DNA from: Lepidurus packardi
Taxonomy: Eukaryota; Arthropoda; Branchiopoda; Notostraca; Triopsidae
NCBI GenBank assembly: GCA_023053545.1
Contig: JAKZAN010000047.1
Span: 124,001-188,000, forward strand
Length of the DNA: 64,000 nucleotides
Direction: 5' to 3'
Below the pieces are notes generated by a model. That model saw only the letters and a program-made list of their open reading frames with translations, searched no databases and was not told where the DNA came from. The position numbers and the translations under genes are program-made. Below are positions 25,619 to 37,801 of this stretch, piece by piece (positions within the stretch are counted from its first letter, which is position 1; each line of letters begins with the position of its first letter).

Positions 25619-26941
25619 CTCCGTAAGGAATTAATTCAGTTAGTAATCGATTAATTAAGTCCGTAATGAATTAATTCAGTCCGTATGAAATTAATTCAGT
25701 CCGTAAGGAATTAATTAAGGAATTAATTCTGTCCGTAAGGAATTAATTCAGTCCGTAAGGAATTATTTCAGTCCGTAATTAATTAATTCATCCCTTACGG
25801 AATTAATTAAGTCCATAAGGAATTAATTCAGTCTGTAAGGATTTAGTTAAGTCCGTAATGAATTAATTCAGTCCGTAAGGATTTAATTCAGTCCGTAAGG
25901 AATTAATTCAGTCCGTAAGGAATTAATTCAGTCCGTAAGGAATTAATTCAGTCCGTAAGGAATTAATTCAGTCCGTAAGGAATTATTTCAGTCCGTAAGG
26001 AATTAATTCAGTAAGAAAGGAATTCAATCAATCCTAAAGAATTAATTCAGTCCGTTAGGAAATATTTCAGTCCGTAAGGAATTAATTCAGTCCGTAAGGA
26101 ATTAATTCAGTCCGTAAGGAATTAATTCAGTCCGTAAGGAATAAGTTCAGTACGTAAGGAATTAATTCAGTCCGTAAGGAATTAATTCAGTCCGTAAGGA
26201 ATTATTTCAGTCCGTAAGGAATTCATTCAGTCCGTAAGGAATTAATTCAGTCCGTAAGGATTTAATAAAATCCGTAAGGAATTAATAAATTCCGTACGGA
26301 ATTAATTCAGACCGTAAGGAATTCATTCAGTCCGTAAGGAATTAATTCAGTCCGTAAGGTATTAATTCAGTCCGTAAGGTATTAATTCAGTCCGTAAGGA
26401 ATTAATTCAGTCCGTAAGGAATTATTTCAGTCCGTAATTAATTCATTCATTCCTTACGGAATTAATTAAGTCCATAAGGAATTAATTCAGTCTGTAAGGA
26501 TTTAATTCAGTCCGTAATGAATTAATTCAGTCCGTAAGGAATTAATTCAGTCCGTAAGGAATTAATTCAGTCCCTAAGGAATTAATTAGGTCCGTAAGGA
26601 ATTAATTCAGTCCGTATGAAATTAATTCCGTCCGTAAGGAATTAATTAAGGAATTAATTCAGTCCGTAAGGAATTAATTCAGTCCGTAAGGAATTAATTC
26701 AGTCCGTAAGGAATTAATTCAGTCCGTAAGGAATTAATTCAGTCAGTAAGGAATTAATTCAGTCCGAAAGGAATTAATTCAGTCCCTAAGGAATTAATTC
26801 AGTCCGTAAGGAATTAATTCAGTCCGAAAGGATTTAATTCGGTCCGTAAGGAATTAATTCAGTCCGTACGGAATTAATTCAGTCCGTAAGGAATTAATTC
26901 AGTCCGTAAGGAATTAATTCAGTCCCTAAGGAATTAATTAA
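25619..26941 (+). repeat. Subarray II HOR, copy c (1,323 bp)
   Basis: CTCCGTAAGG start at 25619 and next start at 26942; CATCCC 25789/27112 and AAGAAAGG 26013/27316. The spacing falls from 1,323 to 1,303 after loss of one GGAATTATTTC monomer in the next copy. Confidence 0.82.
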
Positions 26942-28310
26942 CTCCGTAAGGAATTAATTCAGTTAGTAATCGATTAATTAAGTCCGTAATGAATTAATTC
27001 AGTCCGTATGAAATTAATTCAGTCCGTAAGGAATTAATTAAGGAATTAATTCTGTCCGTAAGGAATTAATTCAGTCCGTAAGGAATTATTTCAGTCCGTA
27101 ATTAATTAATTCATCCCTTACGGAATTAATTAAGTCCATAAGGAATTAATTCAGTCTGTAAGGATTTAGTTAAGTCCGTAATGAATTAATTCAGTCCGTA
27201 AGGATTTAATTCAGTCCGTAAGGAATTAATTCAGTCCGTAAGGAATTAATTCAGTCCGTAAGGAATTAATTCAGTCCGTAAGGAATTAATTCAGTCCGTA
27301 AGGAATTAATTCAGTAAGAAAGGAATTCAATCAATCCTAAAGAATTAATTCAGTCCGTTAGGAAATATTTCAGTCCGTAAGGAATTAATTCAGTCCGTAA
27401 GGAATTAATTCAGTCCGTAAGGAATTAATTCAGTCCGTAAGGAATTAATTAAGGAATTAATTCAGTCCGAAAGGAATTAATTCAGTCCGTAATGAATTAA
27501 TTCAGTCCGTAATGGATTAATTTAGTCCGTAATGAATTAATTCAGTCCGTAAGGAATTAATTCAGTCCGTAAGGAATTAATTCAGTCCGTAAGGAATTAA
27601 TTCAGTCCCTAAGGAATTAATTAAGTCCGTAAGGAATTAATTCAGTCCGTAAGGAATTAATTCAGTCCGTAAGGAATTAATTCAGTCCGTAAGGAATTAT
27701 TTCAGTCCGTAATTAATTCATTCATTCCTTACGGAATTAATTAAGTCCATAAGGAATTAATTTAGTCTTTAAGGATTTAATTAAGTCCGTAATGAATTAA
27801 TTCAGTCCGTAAGGAATAACTTCAGTACGTAATGGATTAATTAAGTCCGTAATGAATTAATTCAGTCCGTAAGGATTTAATAAAATCCGTAAGGAATTAA
27901 TAAATTCCGTACGGAATTAATTCAGACCGTAAGGAATTCATTCAGTCCGTAAGGAATTAATTCAGTCCGTAAGGTATTAATTCAGTCCGTAAGGTATTAA
28001 TTCAGTCCGTAAGGAATTAATTCAGTCCGTAAGGAATTAATTCAGTCCGTAAGGATTTAATTCAGTCCGTAAGGTATTAATTCAGTCCGTAATGAATTAA
28101 TTCAGTCCGTAAGGTATTAATTCAGTCCGTAAGGTATTAATTCAGTCCGTAAGGAATTAATTCAGTACGTAAGGAATTAATTCAGTCCGTAAGGAATAAG
28201 TTCAGTACGTAAGGAATTAATTCAGTCCGTAATCGATTAATTAAGTCCGTAATGAATTAATTCAGTCCGTATGAAATTAATTCCGTTCGTAAGGAATTAA
28301 TTAAGGAATT
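26942..28310 (+). repeat. Subarray II HOR, copy d (last)
   Basis: Starts with CTCCGTAAGG, CATCCC at 27112 and the AAGAAAGG block at 27316. It then changes into the segment type that dominates subarray III (palindrome at 27903, GTCTTTAAGG near 27765). Its end is set at the last 12-bp truncated monomer, AATTAAGGAATT at 28299-28310. Confidence 0.7.
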
Positions 28311-28320
28311 AATTCAGTCC

Positions 28321-30400
28321 GAAAGGAATTAATTCAGTCCGTAAGGAATTAATTCAGTCCGTAAGGAATTAATTCAGTCCGTAAGGAATTAATTCAGTCC
28401 GTAAGGAATTAATTCAGTCCGTAAGGAATTAATTCAGTCCGTAAGTAATTAATTCAGTCCCTAAGGAATTAATTAAGTCCGTAAGGAATTAATTCAGTCC
28501 GTAAGGAATTAATTCAGTCCGTAAGGAATTAATTCAGTCCGTAAGGAATTATTTCAGTCCGTAATTAATTCATTCATTCCTTACGGAATTAATTAAGTCC
28601 ATAAGGAATTAATTTAGTCTTTAAGGATTTAATTAAGTCCGTAATGAATTAATTCAGTCCGTAAGGAATAACTTCAGTACGTAATGGATTAATTAAGTCC
28701 GTAATGAATTAATTCAGTCCGTAAGGATTTAATAAAATCCGTAAGGAATTAATAAATTCCGTACGGAATTAATTCAGACCGTAAGGAATTCATTCAGTCC
28801 GTAAGGAATTAATTCAGTCCGTAAGGTATTAATTCAGTCCGTAAGGTATTAATTCAGTCCGTAAGGAATTAATTCAGTCCGTAAGGAATTAATTCAGTCC
28901 GTAAGGATTTAATTCAGTCCGTAAGGTATTAATTCAGTCCGTAATGAATTAAATCAGTCCGTAAGGAATAACTTCAGTACGTAAGGAAATAATTCAGTCC
29001 GTAATGAATTAATTCAGTCCGTAAGGAATTAATAAAATCCGTACGGAATTTATTCAGACAGTAAGGAATTAATTCAGTCCGTAAGGAATTAATTCAGTCC
29101 GTAAGGAATTAATTCAGTCAGTAAGGAATTAATTCAGTCCGTAAGGAATTAATTCAGTCCGTAAGGAATTAATTCAGTTCGTAAGGAATTAATTCAGTCC
29201 CTAAGGAATTAATTCAGTCCGTAAGGAATTATTTCAGTCCGTAATTAATTCATTCATTCCTTACGGAATTAATTAAGTCCATAAGGAATTAATTTAGTCT
29301 GTAAGGATTTAATTAAGTCCGTAATGAATTCATTCAGTCCGTGAGGAATAACTTCAGTACGTAAGGAAATAATTCAGTCCGTAATGGATTAATTAAGTCC
29401 GTAATGAATTAATTCAGTCCGTAAGGAATTAATAAAATCCGTACGGAATTAATTCAGACCGTAAGGAATTAATTCACTCCGTAAGGAATTAATTCAGTCA
29501 GTAAGGAATTAATTCATTCCGTAAAGAATTAATTCAGTCCGTAAATAATTAATTCAGTTCGAAATGAATTAATTAAGTCCATAAGGAATTAATTCAGTCT
29601 GTAAGGATTTAATTAAGTCCGTAATGAATTAATTCAGTCCGTAATGAATTAATTCAGTCCGTAAGGAATTAATTCAGTCCGTAAGGTATTAATTCAGTCC
29701 GTAAGGAATAAGTTCAGTACGTAAGGAATTAATTCAGTCCGTAATCGATTAATTAAGTCCGTAATGAATTAATTCAGTCCGTATGAAATTAATTCAGTCC
29801 GTAAGGAATTAATTCAGTCCGTAAGGAATTAATTCAGTCCGTAAGGAATTAATTCAGTCCGTAAGGAATTAATTCAGTCCGTAAGGAATTAATTCAGTCC
29901 CTAAGGAATTAATTAAGTCCGTAAGGAATCAATTCAGTCCGTAAGGAATTAATTCAGTCCGTAAGGAATTAATTCAGTCCCTAAGGAATTAATTAAGTCC
30001 GTAAGGAATCAATTCAGTCCGTAAGGAATTAATTCAGTCCGTAAGGAATTAATTCAGTCCGTAAGGAATTAATTCAGTCCGTAAGGAATTATTTCAGTCC
30101 GTAATTAATTCATTCATTCCTTACGGAATTAATTAAGTCCATAAGGAATTAATTTAGTCTGTAAGGATTTAATTAAGTCCGTAATGAATTAATTCAGTCC
30201 GTAAGGAATAACTTCAGTACGTAATGGATTAATTAAGTCCGTAATGAATTAATTCAGTCCGTAAGGATTTAATAAAATCCGTAAGGAATTAATAAATTCC
30301 GTACGGAATTAATTCAGACCGTAAGGAATTCATTCAGTCCGTAAGGAATTAATTCAGTCCGTAAGGTATTAATTCAGTCCGTAAGGTATTAATTCAGTCC
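28321..30400 (+). repeat. Older relatives of the 1,340-bp HOR
   Basis: Parts of this stretch match 30981-32120 at an offset of 2,660 (palindrome 28755/31415, AATTAAATCAG 28945/31605, TATTCAGACA 29051/31711). It carries private changes such as GTGAGGAATAAC near 29341, AATTCATTCAG near 29331 and TTCACTCCG near 29475, and a one-monomer indel near 29480. It is the most diverged relative of the tandem copies to its right. Confidence 0.65.
28561..28600 (+). repeat. Hairpin module, typical in-register copy (two monomers)
   Basis: The module is two consecutive 20-mers, GTAATTAATTCATTCATTCC and TTACGGAATTAATTAAGTCC. Together they form an inverted repeat around the TTAC loop. The second monomer differs from the consensus by three bases, so the module can come from substitutions and need not be a true inversion. 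By hand count 87 copies lie between 1264 and 61988. Starts of the CCTTACGG core include 1264, 2401, 3558, 4122, 8769, 9774, 11031, 20663, 30579, 40498, 50639 and 61521. None is seen in 1-1263, 4130-8768 or after 61988. A CCATAAGG monomer almost always follows. Confidence 0.88.
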
Positions 30401-31740
30401 GTAAGGAATTAATTCAGTCCGTAAGGAATTAATTCAGTCAGTAAGGAATTAATTCAGTCCGTAAGGAATTAATTCAGTCCGTAAGGAATTAATTCAGTTC
30501 GTAAGGAATTAATTCAGTCCCTAAGGAATTAATTCAGTCCGTAAGGAATTATTTCAGTCCGTAATTAATTCATTCATTCCTTACGGAATTAATTAAGTCC
30601 ATAAGGAATTAATTTAGTCTGTAAGGATTTAATTAAGTCCGTAATGAATTAATTCAGTCCGTAAGGAATAACTTCAATACGTAAGGAAATAATTCAGTCC
30701 GTAATGGATTAATTAAGTCCGTAATGAATTAATTCAGTCCGTAAGGAATTAATAAAATCCGTACGGAATTAATTCAGACCGTAAGGAATTAATTCAGTCC
30801 GTAAGGAATTAATTCAGTCCGTAAGGAATTAATTCAGTCAGTAAGGAATTAATTCATTCCGTAAAGAATTAATTCAGTCCGTAAATAATTAATTCAGTTC
30901 GAAATGAATTAATTAAGTCCATAAGGAATTAATTCAGTCTGTAAGGATTTAATTAAGTCCGTAATGAATTAATTCAGTCCGTAATGAATTAATTCAGTCC
31001 GTAAGGAATTAATTCAGTCCGTAAGGTATTAATTCAGTCCGTAAGGAATTAATTCAGTCCGTAAGGAATTAATTCAGTCCGTAAGGAATTAATTCAGTCC
31101 GTAAGGAATTAATTCAGTCCCTAACGAACTAATTAAGTCCGTAAGGAATCAATTCAGTCCGTAAGGAATTAATTCAGTCCGTAAGGAATTAATTCAGTCC
31201 GTAAGGAATTATTTCAGTCCGTAATTAATTCATTCATTCCTTACGGAATTAATGAAGTCCATAAGGAATTAATTTAGTCTGTAAGGATTTAATTAAGTCC
31301 GTAATGAATTAATTCAGTCCGTAAGGAATAACTTCAGTACGTAATGGATTAATTAAGTCCGTAATGAATTAATTCAGTCCGTAAGGATTTAATAAAATCC
31401 GTAAGGAATTAATAAATTCCGTACGGAATTAATTCAGACCGTAAGGAATTCATTCAGTCCGTAAGGAATTAATTCAGTCCGTAAGGTATTAATTCAGTCC
31501 GTAAGGTATTAATTCAGTCCGTAAGGAATTAATTCAGTCCGTAAGGAATTAATTCAGTCCGTAAGGATTTAATTCAGTCCGTAAGGTATTAATTCAGTCC
31601 GTAATGAATTAAATCAGTCCGTAAGGAATAACTTCAGTACGTAAGGAAATAATTCAGTCCGTAATGAATTAATTCAGTCCGTAAGGAATTAATAAAATCC
31701 GTACGGAATTTATTCAGACAGTAAGGAATTAATTCAGTCC
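30401..31740 (+). repeat. 1,340-bp tandem HOR, copy 1 (67 monomers)
   Basis: Matches 31741-33080 at an offset of exactly 1,340: TTCAATACG 30673/32013, AACGAACT 31123/32463, AATGAAGTCC 31251/32591, palindrome 31415/32755, TATTCAGACA 31711/33051. I saw no difference between the copies. It contains hairpin cores at 30579 and 31239. Confidence 0.88.
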
Positions 31741-33080
31741 GTAAGGAATTAATTCAGTCCGTAAGGAATTAATTCAGTCAGTAAGGAATTAATTCAGTCC
31801 GTAAGGAATTAATTCAGTCCGTAAGGAATTAATTCAGTTCGTAAGGAATTAATTCAGTCCCTAAGGAATTAATTCAGTCCGTAAGGAATTATTTCAGTCC
31901 GTAATTAATTCATTCATTCCTTACGGAATTAATTAAGTCCATAAGGAATTAATTTAGTCTGTAAGGATTTAATTAAGTCCGTAATGAATTAATTCAGTCC
32001 GTAAGGAATAACTTCAATACGTAAGGAAATAATTCAGTCCGTAATGGATTAATTAAGTCCGTAATGAATTAATTCAGTCCGTAAGGAATTAATAAAATCC
32101 GTACGGAATTAATTCAGACCGTAAGGAATTAATTCAGTCCGTAAGGAATTAATTCAGTCCGTAAGGAATTAATTCAGTCAGTAAGGAATTAATTCATTCC
32201 GTAAAGAATTAATTCAGTCCGTAAATAATTAATTCAGTTCGAAATGAATTAATTAAGTCCATAAGGAATTAATTCAGTCTGTAAGGATTTAATTAAGTCC
32301 GTAATGAATTAATTCAGTCCGTAATGAATTAATTCAGTCCGTAAGGAATTAATTCAGTCCGTAAGGTATTAATTCAGTCCGTAAGGAATTAATTCAGTCC
32401 GTAAGGAATTAATTCAGTCCGTAAGGAATTAATTCAGTCCGTAAGGAATTAATTCAGTCCCTAACGAACTAATTAAGTCCGTAAGGAATCAATTCAGTCC
32501 GTAAGGAATTAATTCAGTCCGTAAGGAATTAATTCAGTCCGTAAGGAATTATTTCAGTCCGTAATTAATTCATTCATTCCTTACGGAATTAATGAAGTCC
32601 ATAAGGAATTAATTTAGTCTGTAAGGATTTAATTAAGTCCGTAATGAATTAATTCAGTCCGTAAGGAATAACTTCAGTACGTAATGGATTAATTAAGTCC
32701 GTAATGAATTAATTCAGTCCGTAAGGATTTAATAAAATCCGTAAGGAATTAATAAATTCCGTACGGAATTAATTCAGACCGTAAGGAATTCATTCAGTCC
32801 GTAAGGAATTAATTCAGTCCGTAAGGTATTAATTCAGTCCGTAAGGTATTAATTCAGTCCGTAAGGAATTAATTCAGTCCGTAAGGAATTAATTCAGTCC
32901 GTAAGGATTTAATTCAGTCCGTAAGGTATTAATTCAGTCCGTAATGAATTAAATCAGTCCGTAAGGAATAACTTCAGTACGTAAGGAAATAATTCAGTCC
33001 GTAATGAATTAATTCAGTCCGTAAGGAATTAATAAAATCCGTACGGAATTTATTCAGACAGTAAGGAATTAATTCAGTCC
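31741..33080 (+). repeat. 1,340-bp tandem HOR, copy 2
   Basis: Second 67-monomer copy, with hairpin cores at 31919 and 32579 and the palindrome at 32755. Confidence 0.88.
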
Positions 33081-33620
33081 GTAAGGAATTAATTCAGTCC
33101 GTAAGGAATTAATTCAGTTCGTAAGGAATTAATTCAGTCCCTAAGGAATTAATTCAGTCCGTAAGGAATTATTTCAGTCCGTAATTAATTCATTCATTCC
33201 TTACGGAATTAATTAAGTCCATAAGGAATTAATTTAGTCTGTAAGGATTTAATTAAGTCCGTAATGAATTAATTCAGTCCGTAAGGAATAACTTCAATAC
33301 GTAAGGAAATAATTCAGTCCGTAATGGATTAATTAAGTCCGTAATGAATTAATTCAGTCCGTAAGGAATTAATAAAATCCGTACGGAATTAATTCAGACC
33401 GTAAGGAATTAATTCAGTCCGTAAGGAATTAATTCAGTCCGTAAGGAATTAATTCAGTCAGTAAGGAATTAATTCATTCCGTAAAGAATTAATTCAGTCC
33501 GTAAATAATTAATTCAGTTCGAAATGAATTAATTAAGTCCATAAGGAATTAATTCAGTCTGTAAGGATTTAATTAAGTCCGTAATGAATTAATTCAGTCC
33601 GTAATGAATTAATTCAGTCC
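33081..33620 (+). repeat. 1,340-bp tandem HOR, partial copy 3 with 60-bp deletion
   Basis: Continues the HOR but lacks three monomers at its start: between TATTCAGACAG and GTTCGTAAGG there are three monomers here and six in copy 2. The offset therefore drops to 1,280 (TTCAATACG 32013/33293). Homology stops at about 33620. Confidence 0.82.
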
Positions 33621-34338
33621 GTAAGGTATTAATTCAGTTCGTAAGGAATAAGTTCAGTACGTAAGGAATTAATTCAGTCCGTAATCGATTAATTAAGTCC
33701 GTAATTAATTAATTCAGTCCGTATGAAATTAATTCAGTCCGTAAGGAATTAATTCAGTCCGTAAGGAATTAATTCAGTCCGTAAGGAATTATTTCAGTCC
33801 GTAATTAATTAATTCATTCCTTACGGAATTAATTAAGTCCATAAGGAATTAATTCAGTCTGTAAGGATTTAATTAAGTCCGTAATGAATTAATTCAGTCC
33901 GTAATGAATTAATTCAGTCCGTAAGGAATTAATTAAGTCCGTAAGGAATTAATTCAGTCCGTAAGGAATTAATTCAGTCCGTAAGGAATTAATTCAGTCC
34001 GTAAGGAATTAATTCAGTCCGTAAGGAATTATTTCAGTCCGTAATTAATTAATTCATTCCTTACGGAATTAATTAAGTCCATAAGGAATTAATTCAGTCT
34101 GTAAGGATTTAATTAAGTCCGTAATGAATTAATTCAGTCCGTAATGAATTAATTCAGTCCGTAATGGATTAATTAAGTCCGTAATGAATTAATTCAGTCC
34201 GTATGAAATTAATTCAGTCCGTAAGGAATTCATTCAGTCCGTAAGGAATTCATTCAGTCCGCAAGGAATTAATTCAGTCCGTATGAAATTAATTCAGTCC
34301 GTAAGGAATTCATTCAGTCCGTAAGGAATTCATTCAGT

Positions 34339-34379
34339 GAGAAAAGAATTCAATCAATCTTAAAGAATTAATTCAGTCC
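34339..34379 (+). repeat. GAGAAAAG block, type 2 (degenerate dimer with 19-bp monomer)
   Basis: GAGAAAAGAATTCAATCAAT is followed by the 19-bp monomer CTTAAAGAATTAATTCAGT and then CCGTAAGGAACTAATT. It is related to the type 1 block of the first 28 kb but differs at fixed positions (GAGAAAAG for AAGAAAGG, CTTAAAG for CCTAAAG). Copies: 34339, 35398, 38479, 41619, 44279, 47998, 49419, 51461, 52401, 57423, 59243 and 60902. The GTGAAAAG form is at 46898 and 56263. It marks subarrays IV-VI. Confidence 0.87.
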
Positions 34380-35514
34380 GTAAGGAACTAATTCAGTCCG
34401 TAAGGAATTAATTCAGTCCGTAAGGAATTAATTAAGTCCGTAAGGAATTAATTCAGTCCGTAAGGAATTATTTCAGTCCGTAATTAATTAATTCATTCCT
34501 TACGGAATTAATTAAGTCCATAAGGAATTAATTTAGTCTGTAAGGATTTAATTCAGTCCGTAAGGAATTAATTCAGTCCGTAAGGAATAAGTTCAGTACG
34601 TAAGGAATTAATTCAGTCCGTAATGGATTAATTCAGTCCGTAATGAATTAATTCAGTCCGTAAGGAATTAATAAAATCCGTACGGAATTTATTCAGACAG
34701 TAAGGAATTAATTCAGTCCGTAAGGAATTAATTCAGTCCGTAAGGAATTAATTCAGTCCGTAAGGAATTAATTCAGTCCGTAAGGAATTAATTCAGTCCG
34801 TAAGGAATTAATTCATTCCGTAAGGAATTAATTCAGTCCGTAAATAATTAATTCAGTTCGAAATGAATTAATTAAGTCCATAAGGAATTAATTCAGTCTG
34901 TAAGGATTTAATTAAGTCCGTAATGAATTAATTCAGTCCGTAATGAATTAATTCAGTCCGTAAGGAATTAATTCAGTCCGTAAGGTATTAATTCAGTTCG
35001 TAAGGAATAAGTTCAGTCCGTAATGAATTAATTCAGTCCGTATGAAATTAATTCAGTCCGTAAGGAATTAATTCAGTCTGTAAGGAATTAATTCAGTCCG
35101 TAAGGAATTATTTCAGTCCGTAATTAATTAATTCATTCCTTACGGAATTAATTAAGTCCATAAGGAATTAATTCAGTCTGTAAGGATTTAATTAAGTCCG
35201 TAATGAATTAATTCAGTCCGTAATGAATTAATTAAGTCCGTAATGAATTAATTCAGTCCGTATGAAATTAATTCAGTCCGTAAGGAATTCATTCAGTCCG
35301 TAAGGAATTCATTCAGTCCGCAAGGAATTAATTCAGTCCTTATGAAATTAATTCAGTCCGTAAGGAATTCATTCAGTCCGTAAGGAATTCATTCAGTGAG
35401 AAAAGAATTCAATCAATCTTAAAGAATTAATTCAGTCCGTAAGGAACTAATTCAGTCCGTAAGGAATTAATTCAGTCCGTAAGGAATTAATTAAGTCCGT
35501 AAGGAATTAATTAA

Positions 35515-36460
35515 GTCCGTAAGGAATTAATTCAGTCCGTAAGGAATTATTTCAGTCCGTAATTAATTAATTCATTCCTTACGGAATTAATTAAGTCCAT
35601 AAGGAATTAATTTAGTCTGTAAGGATTTAATTAAGTCCGTAATGAATTAATTCAGTCCGTAAGGAATAACTTCAGTACGTAAGGAAATAATTCAGTCCGT
35701 AATGGATTAATTCAGTACGTAAGGAATTAATTCAGTCCGTAAGGAATTAATTCAGTCCGTAATGGATTAATTAAGTCCGTAATGAATTAATTCAGTCCGT
35801 AAGGAATTAATAAAATCCGTACGGAATTTATTCAGACAGTAAGGAATTAATTCAGTCTGTAAGGAATTAATTCAGTCCGTAAGGAATTAATTCAGTCCGT
35901 AAGGAATTAATTCAGTCCGTAAGGAATTAATTCAGTTCGTAAGGAATTAATTCAGTCCCTAAGGAATTAATTCAGTCCGTAAGGAATTATTTCAGTCCGT
36001 AATTAATTCATTCATTCCTTACGGAATTAATTAATTCCATAAGGAATTAATTTAGTCTGTAAGGATTTAATTAAGTCCGTAATGAATTAATTCAGTCCGT
36101 AAGGAATAATTTCAGTACGTAAGGAAATAATTCAGTCCGTAATGGATTAATTAAGTCCGTAATGAATTAATTTAAGTCCGTAAGGAATTAATAAAATCCG
36201 TACGGAATTAATTCAGACCGTAAGGAATTAATTCAGTACGTAAGGAATTAATTCAGTCCGTAAGGAATTAATTCAGTCAGTAAGGAATTAATTCAGTCCG
36301 TAAAGAATTAATTCAGTCCGTAAATAATTAATTCAGTTCGAAATGAATTAATTAAGTCCATAAGGAATTAATTCAGTCTGTAAGGATTTAATTAAGTCCG
36401 TAATGAATTAATTCAGTCCGTAAGGAATTAATTCAGTCCGTAAGGAATTAATTCAGTCCG
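35515..36460 (+). repeat. 946-bp block, copy 1 (offset 1,341)
   Basis: Matches 36856-37801 at an offset of 1,341: hairpin cores 35577/36918 and 36017/37358, the rare TTAATTCCAT 36031/37372, and the 21-bp monomer. Two substitutions were seen: TTCAGTACG near 36231 against TTCAGTCCG, and TTAATTC near 36284 against TTAGTTC in the second copy. Confidence 0.82.
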
Positions 36461-36855
36461 TAATTAATTAATTCATTCCTTACGGAATTAATTAAGTCCA
36501 TAAGGAATTAATTCAGTCTGTAAGGATTTAATTAAGTCCGTAATGAATTAATTCAGTCCGTAATGAATTAATTCAGTCCGTAAGGAATTAATTAAGTCCG
36601 TAAGGAATTAATTCAGTCCGTAAGGAATTAATTCAGTCCGTAAGGAATTAATTCAGTCCGTAAGGAATTAATTCAGTCCGTAAGGAATAAGTTCAGTACG
36701 TAAGGAATTAATTCAGTCCGTAATGGATTAATTAAGTCCGTAATGAATTAATTCAGTCCGTATGAAATTAATTCAGTCCGTAAGGAATTCATTCAGTCCG
36801 TAAGGAATTCATTCAGTCCGCAAGGAATTAATTCAGTCCGTATGAAATTAATTCA

Positions 36856-37801
36856 GTCCGTAAGGAATTAATTCAGTCCGTAAGGAATTATTTCAGTCCG
36901 TAATTAATTAATTCATTCCTTACGGAATTAATTAAGTCCATAAGGAATTAATTTAGTCTGTAAGGATTTAATTAAGTCCGTAATGAATTAATTCAGTCCG
37001 TAAGGAATAACTTCAGTACGTAAGGAAATAATTCAGTCCGTAATGGATTAATTCAGTACGTAAGGAATTAATTCAGTCCGTAAGGAATTAATTCAGTCCG
37101 TAATGGATTAATTAAGTCCGTAATGAATTAATTCAGTCCGTAAGGAATTAATAAAATCCGTACGGAATTTATTCAGACAGTAAGGAATTAATTCAGTCTG
37201 TAAGGAATTAATTCAGTCCGTAAGGAATTAATTCAGTCCGTAAGGAATTAATTCAGTCCGTAAGGAATTAATTCAGTTCGTAAGGAATTAATTCAGTCCC
37301 TAAGGAATTAATTCAGTCCGTAAGGAATTATTTCAGTCCGTAATTAATTCATTCATTCCTTACGGAATTAATTAATTCCATAAGGAATTAATTTAGTCTG
37401 TAAGGATTTAATTAAGTCCGTAATGAATTAATTCAGTCCGTAAGGAATAATTTCAGTACGTAAGGAAATAATTCAGTCCGTAATGGATTAATTAAGTCCG
37501 TAATGAATTAATTTAAGTCCGTAAGGAATTAATAAAATCCGTACGGAATTAATTCAGACCGTAAGGAATTAATTCAGTCCGTAAGGAATTAATTCAGTCC
37601 GTAAGGAATTAATTCAGTCAGTAAGGAATTAGTTCAGTCCGTAAAGAATTAATTCAGTCCGTAAATAATTAATTCAGTTCGAAATGAATTAATTAAGTCC
37701 ATAAGGAATTAATTCAGTCTGTAAGGATTTAATTAAGTCCGTAATGAATTAATTCAGTCCGTAAGGAATTAATTCAGTCCGTAAGGAATTAATTCAGTCC
37801 G
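36856..37801 (+). repeat. 946-bp block, copy 2
   Basis: Second copy. The odd spacing, 67 x 20 + 1, comes from 19-bp and 21-bp monomers within the interval. Its right end leads into the segment that heads the 2,660-bp unit later on. Confidence 0.8.

Larger units (their letters stand above)
20547..28310 (+). repeat. Subarray II: HORs marked by CATCCCTTACGG and the AAGAAAGG block
   Basis: This part shares a landmark series: the 16-bp palindrome context, GTCCCTAAGG then TTAACTCCG, GTTAGTAATCG, a hairpin module with CATCCCTTACGG, GGATTTAGTTAAG, and the type 1 AAGAAAGG block. The CATCCC variant occurs at 21231, 22834, 25789 and 27112 only. Truncated 12-bp monomers continue here and end at 28299-28310, after which none is seen for 34 kb. 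Confidence 0.75.
28321..34340 (+). repeat. Subarray III: strict-register 20-mer block (301 monomers)
   Basis: For 6,020 bp every monomer is exactly 20 bp: a monomer start (GTAAGG or a variant) falls at positions equal to 1 modulo 20 throughout, even across ten hairpin modules. The register is broken on the left by the 12-bp monomer at 28299 and on the right by the 19-bp monomer at 34361. Variants typical of this block are GTAAATAATT with GTTCGAAATG, TATTCAGACAG, TTCAATACG and AACGAACT. Confidence 0.88.

Noticed and set aside
34339-34379. GAGAAAAG / AATCAATC block as a transposon end or insertion
   Set aside because: It is still alignable to two monomers (20 + 19 bp), with no target-site duplication, terminal inverted repeat or foreign sequence beside it.
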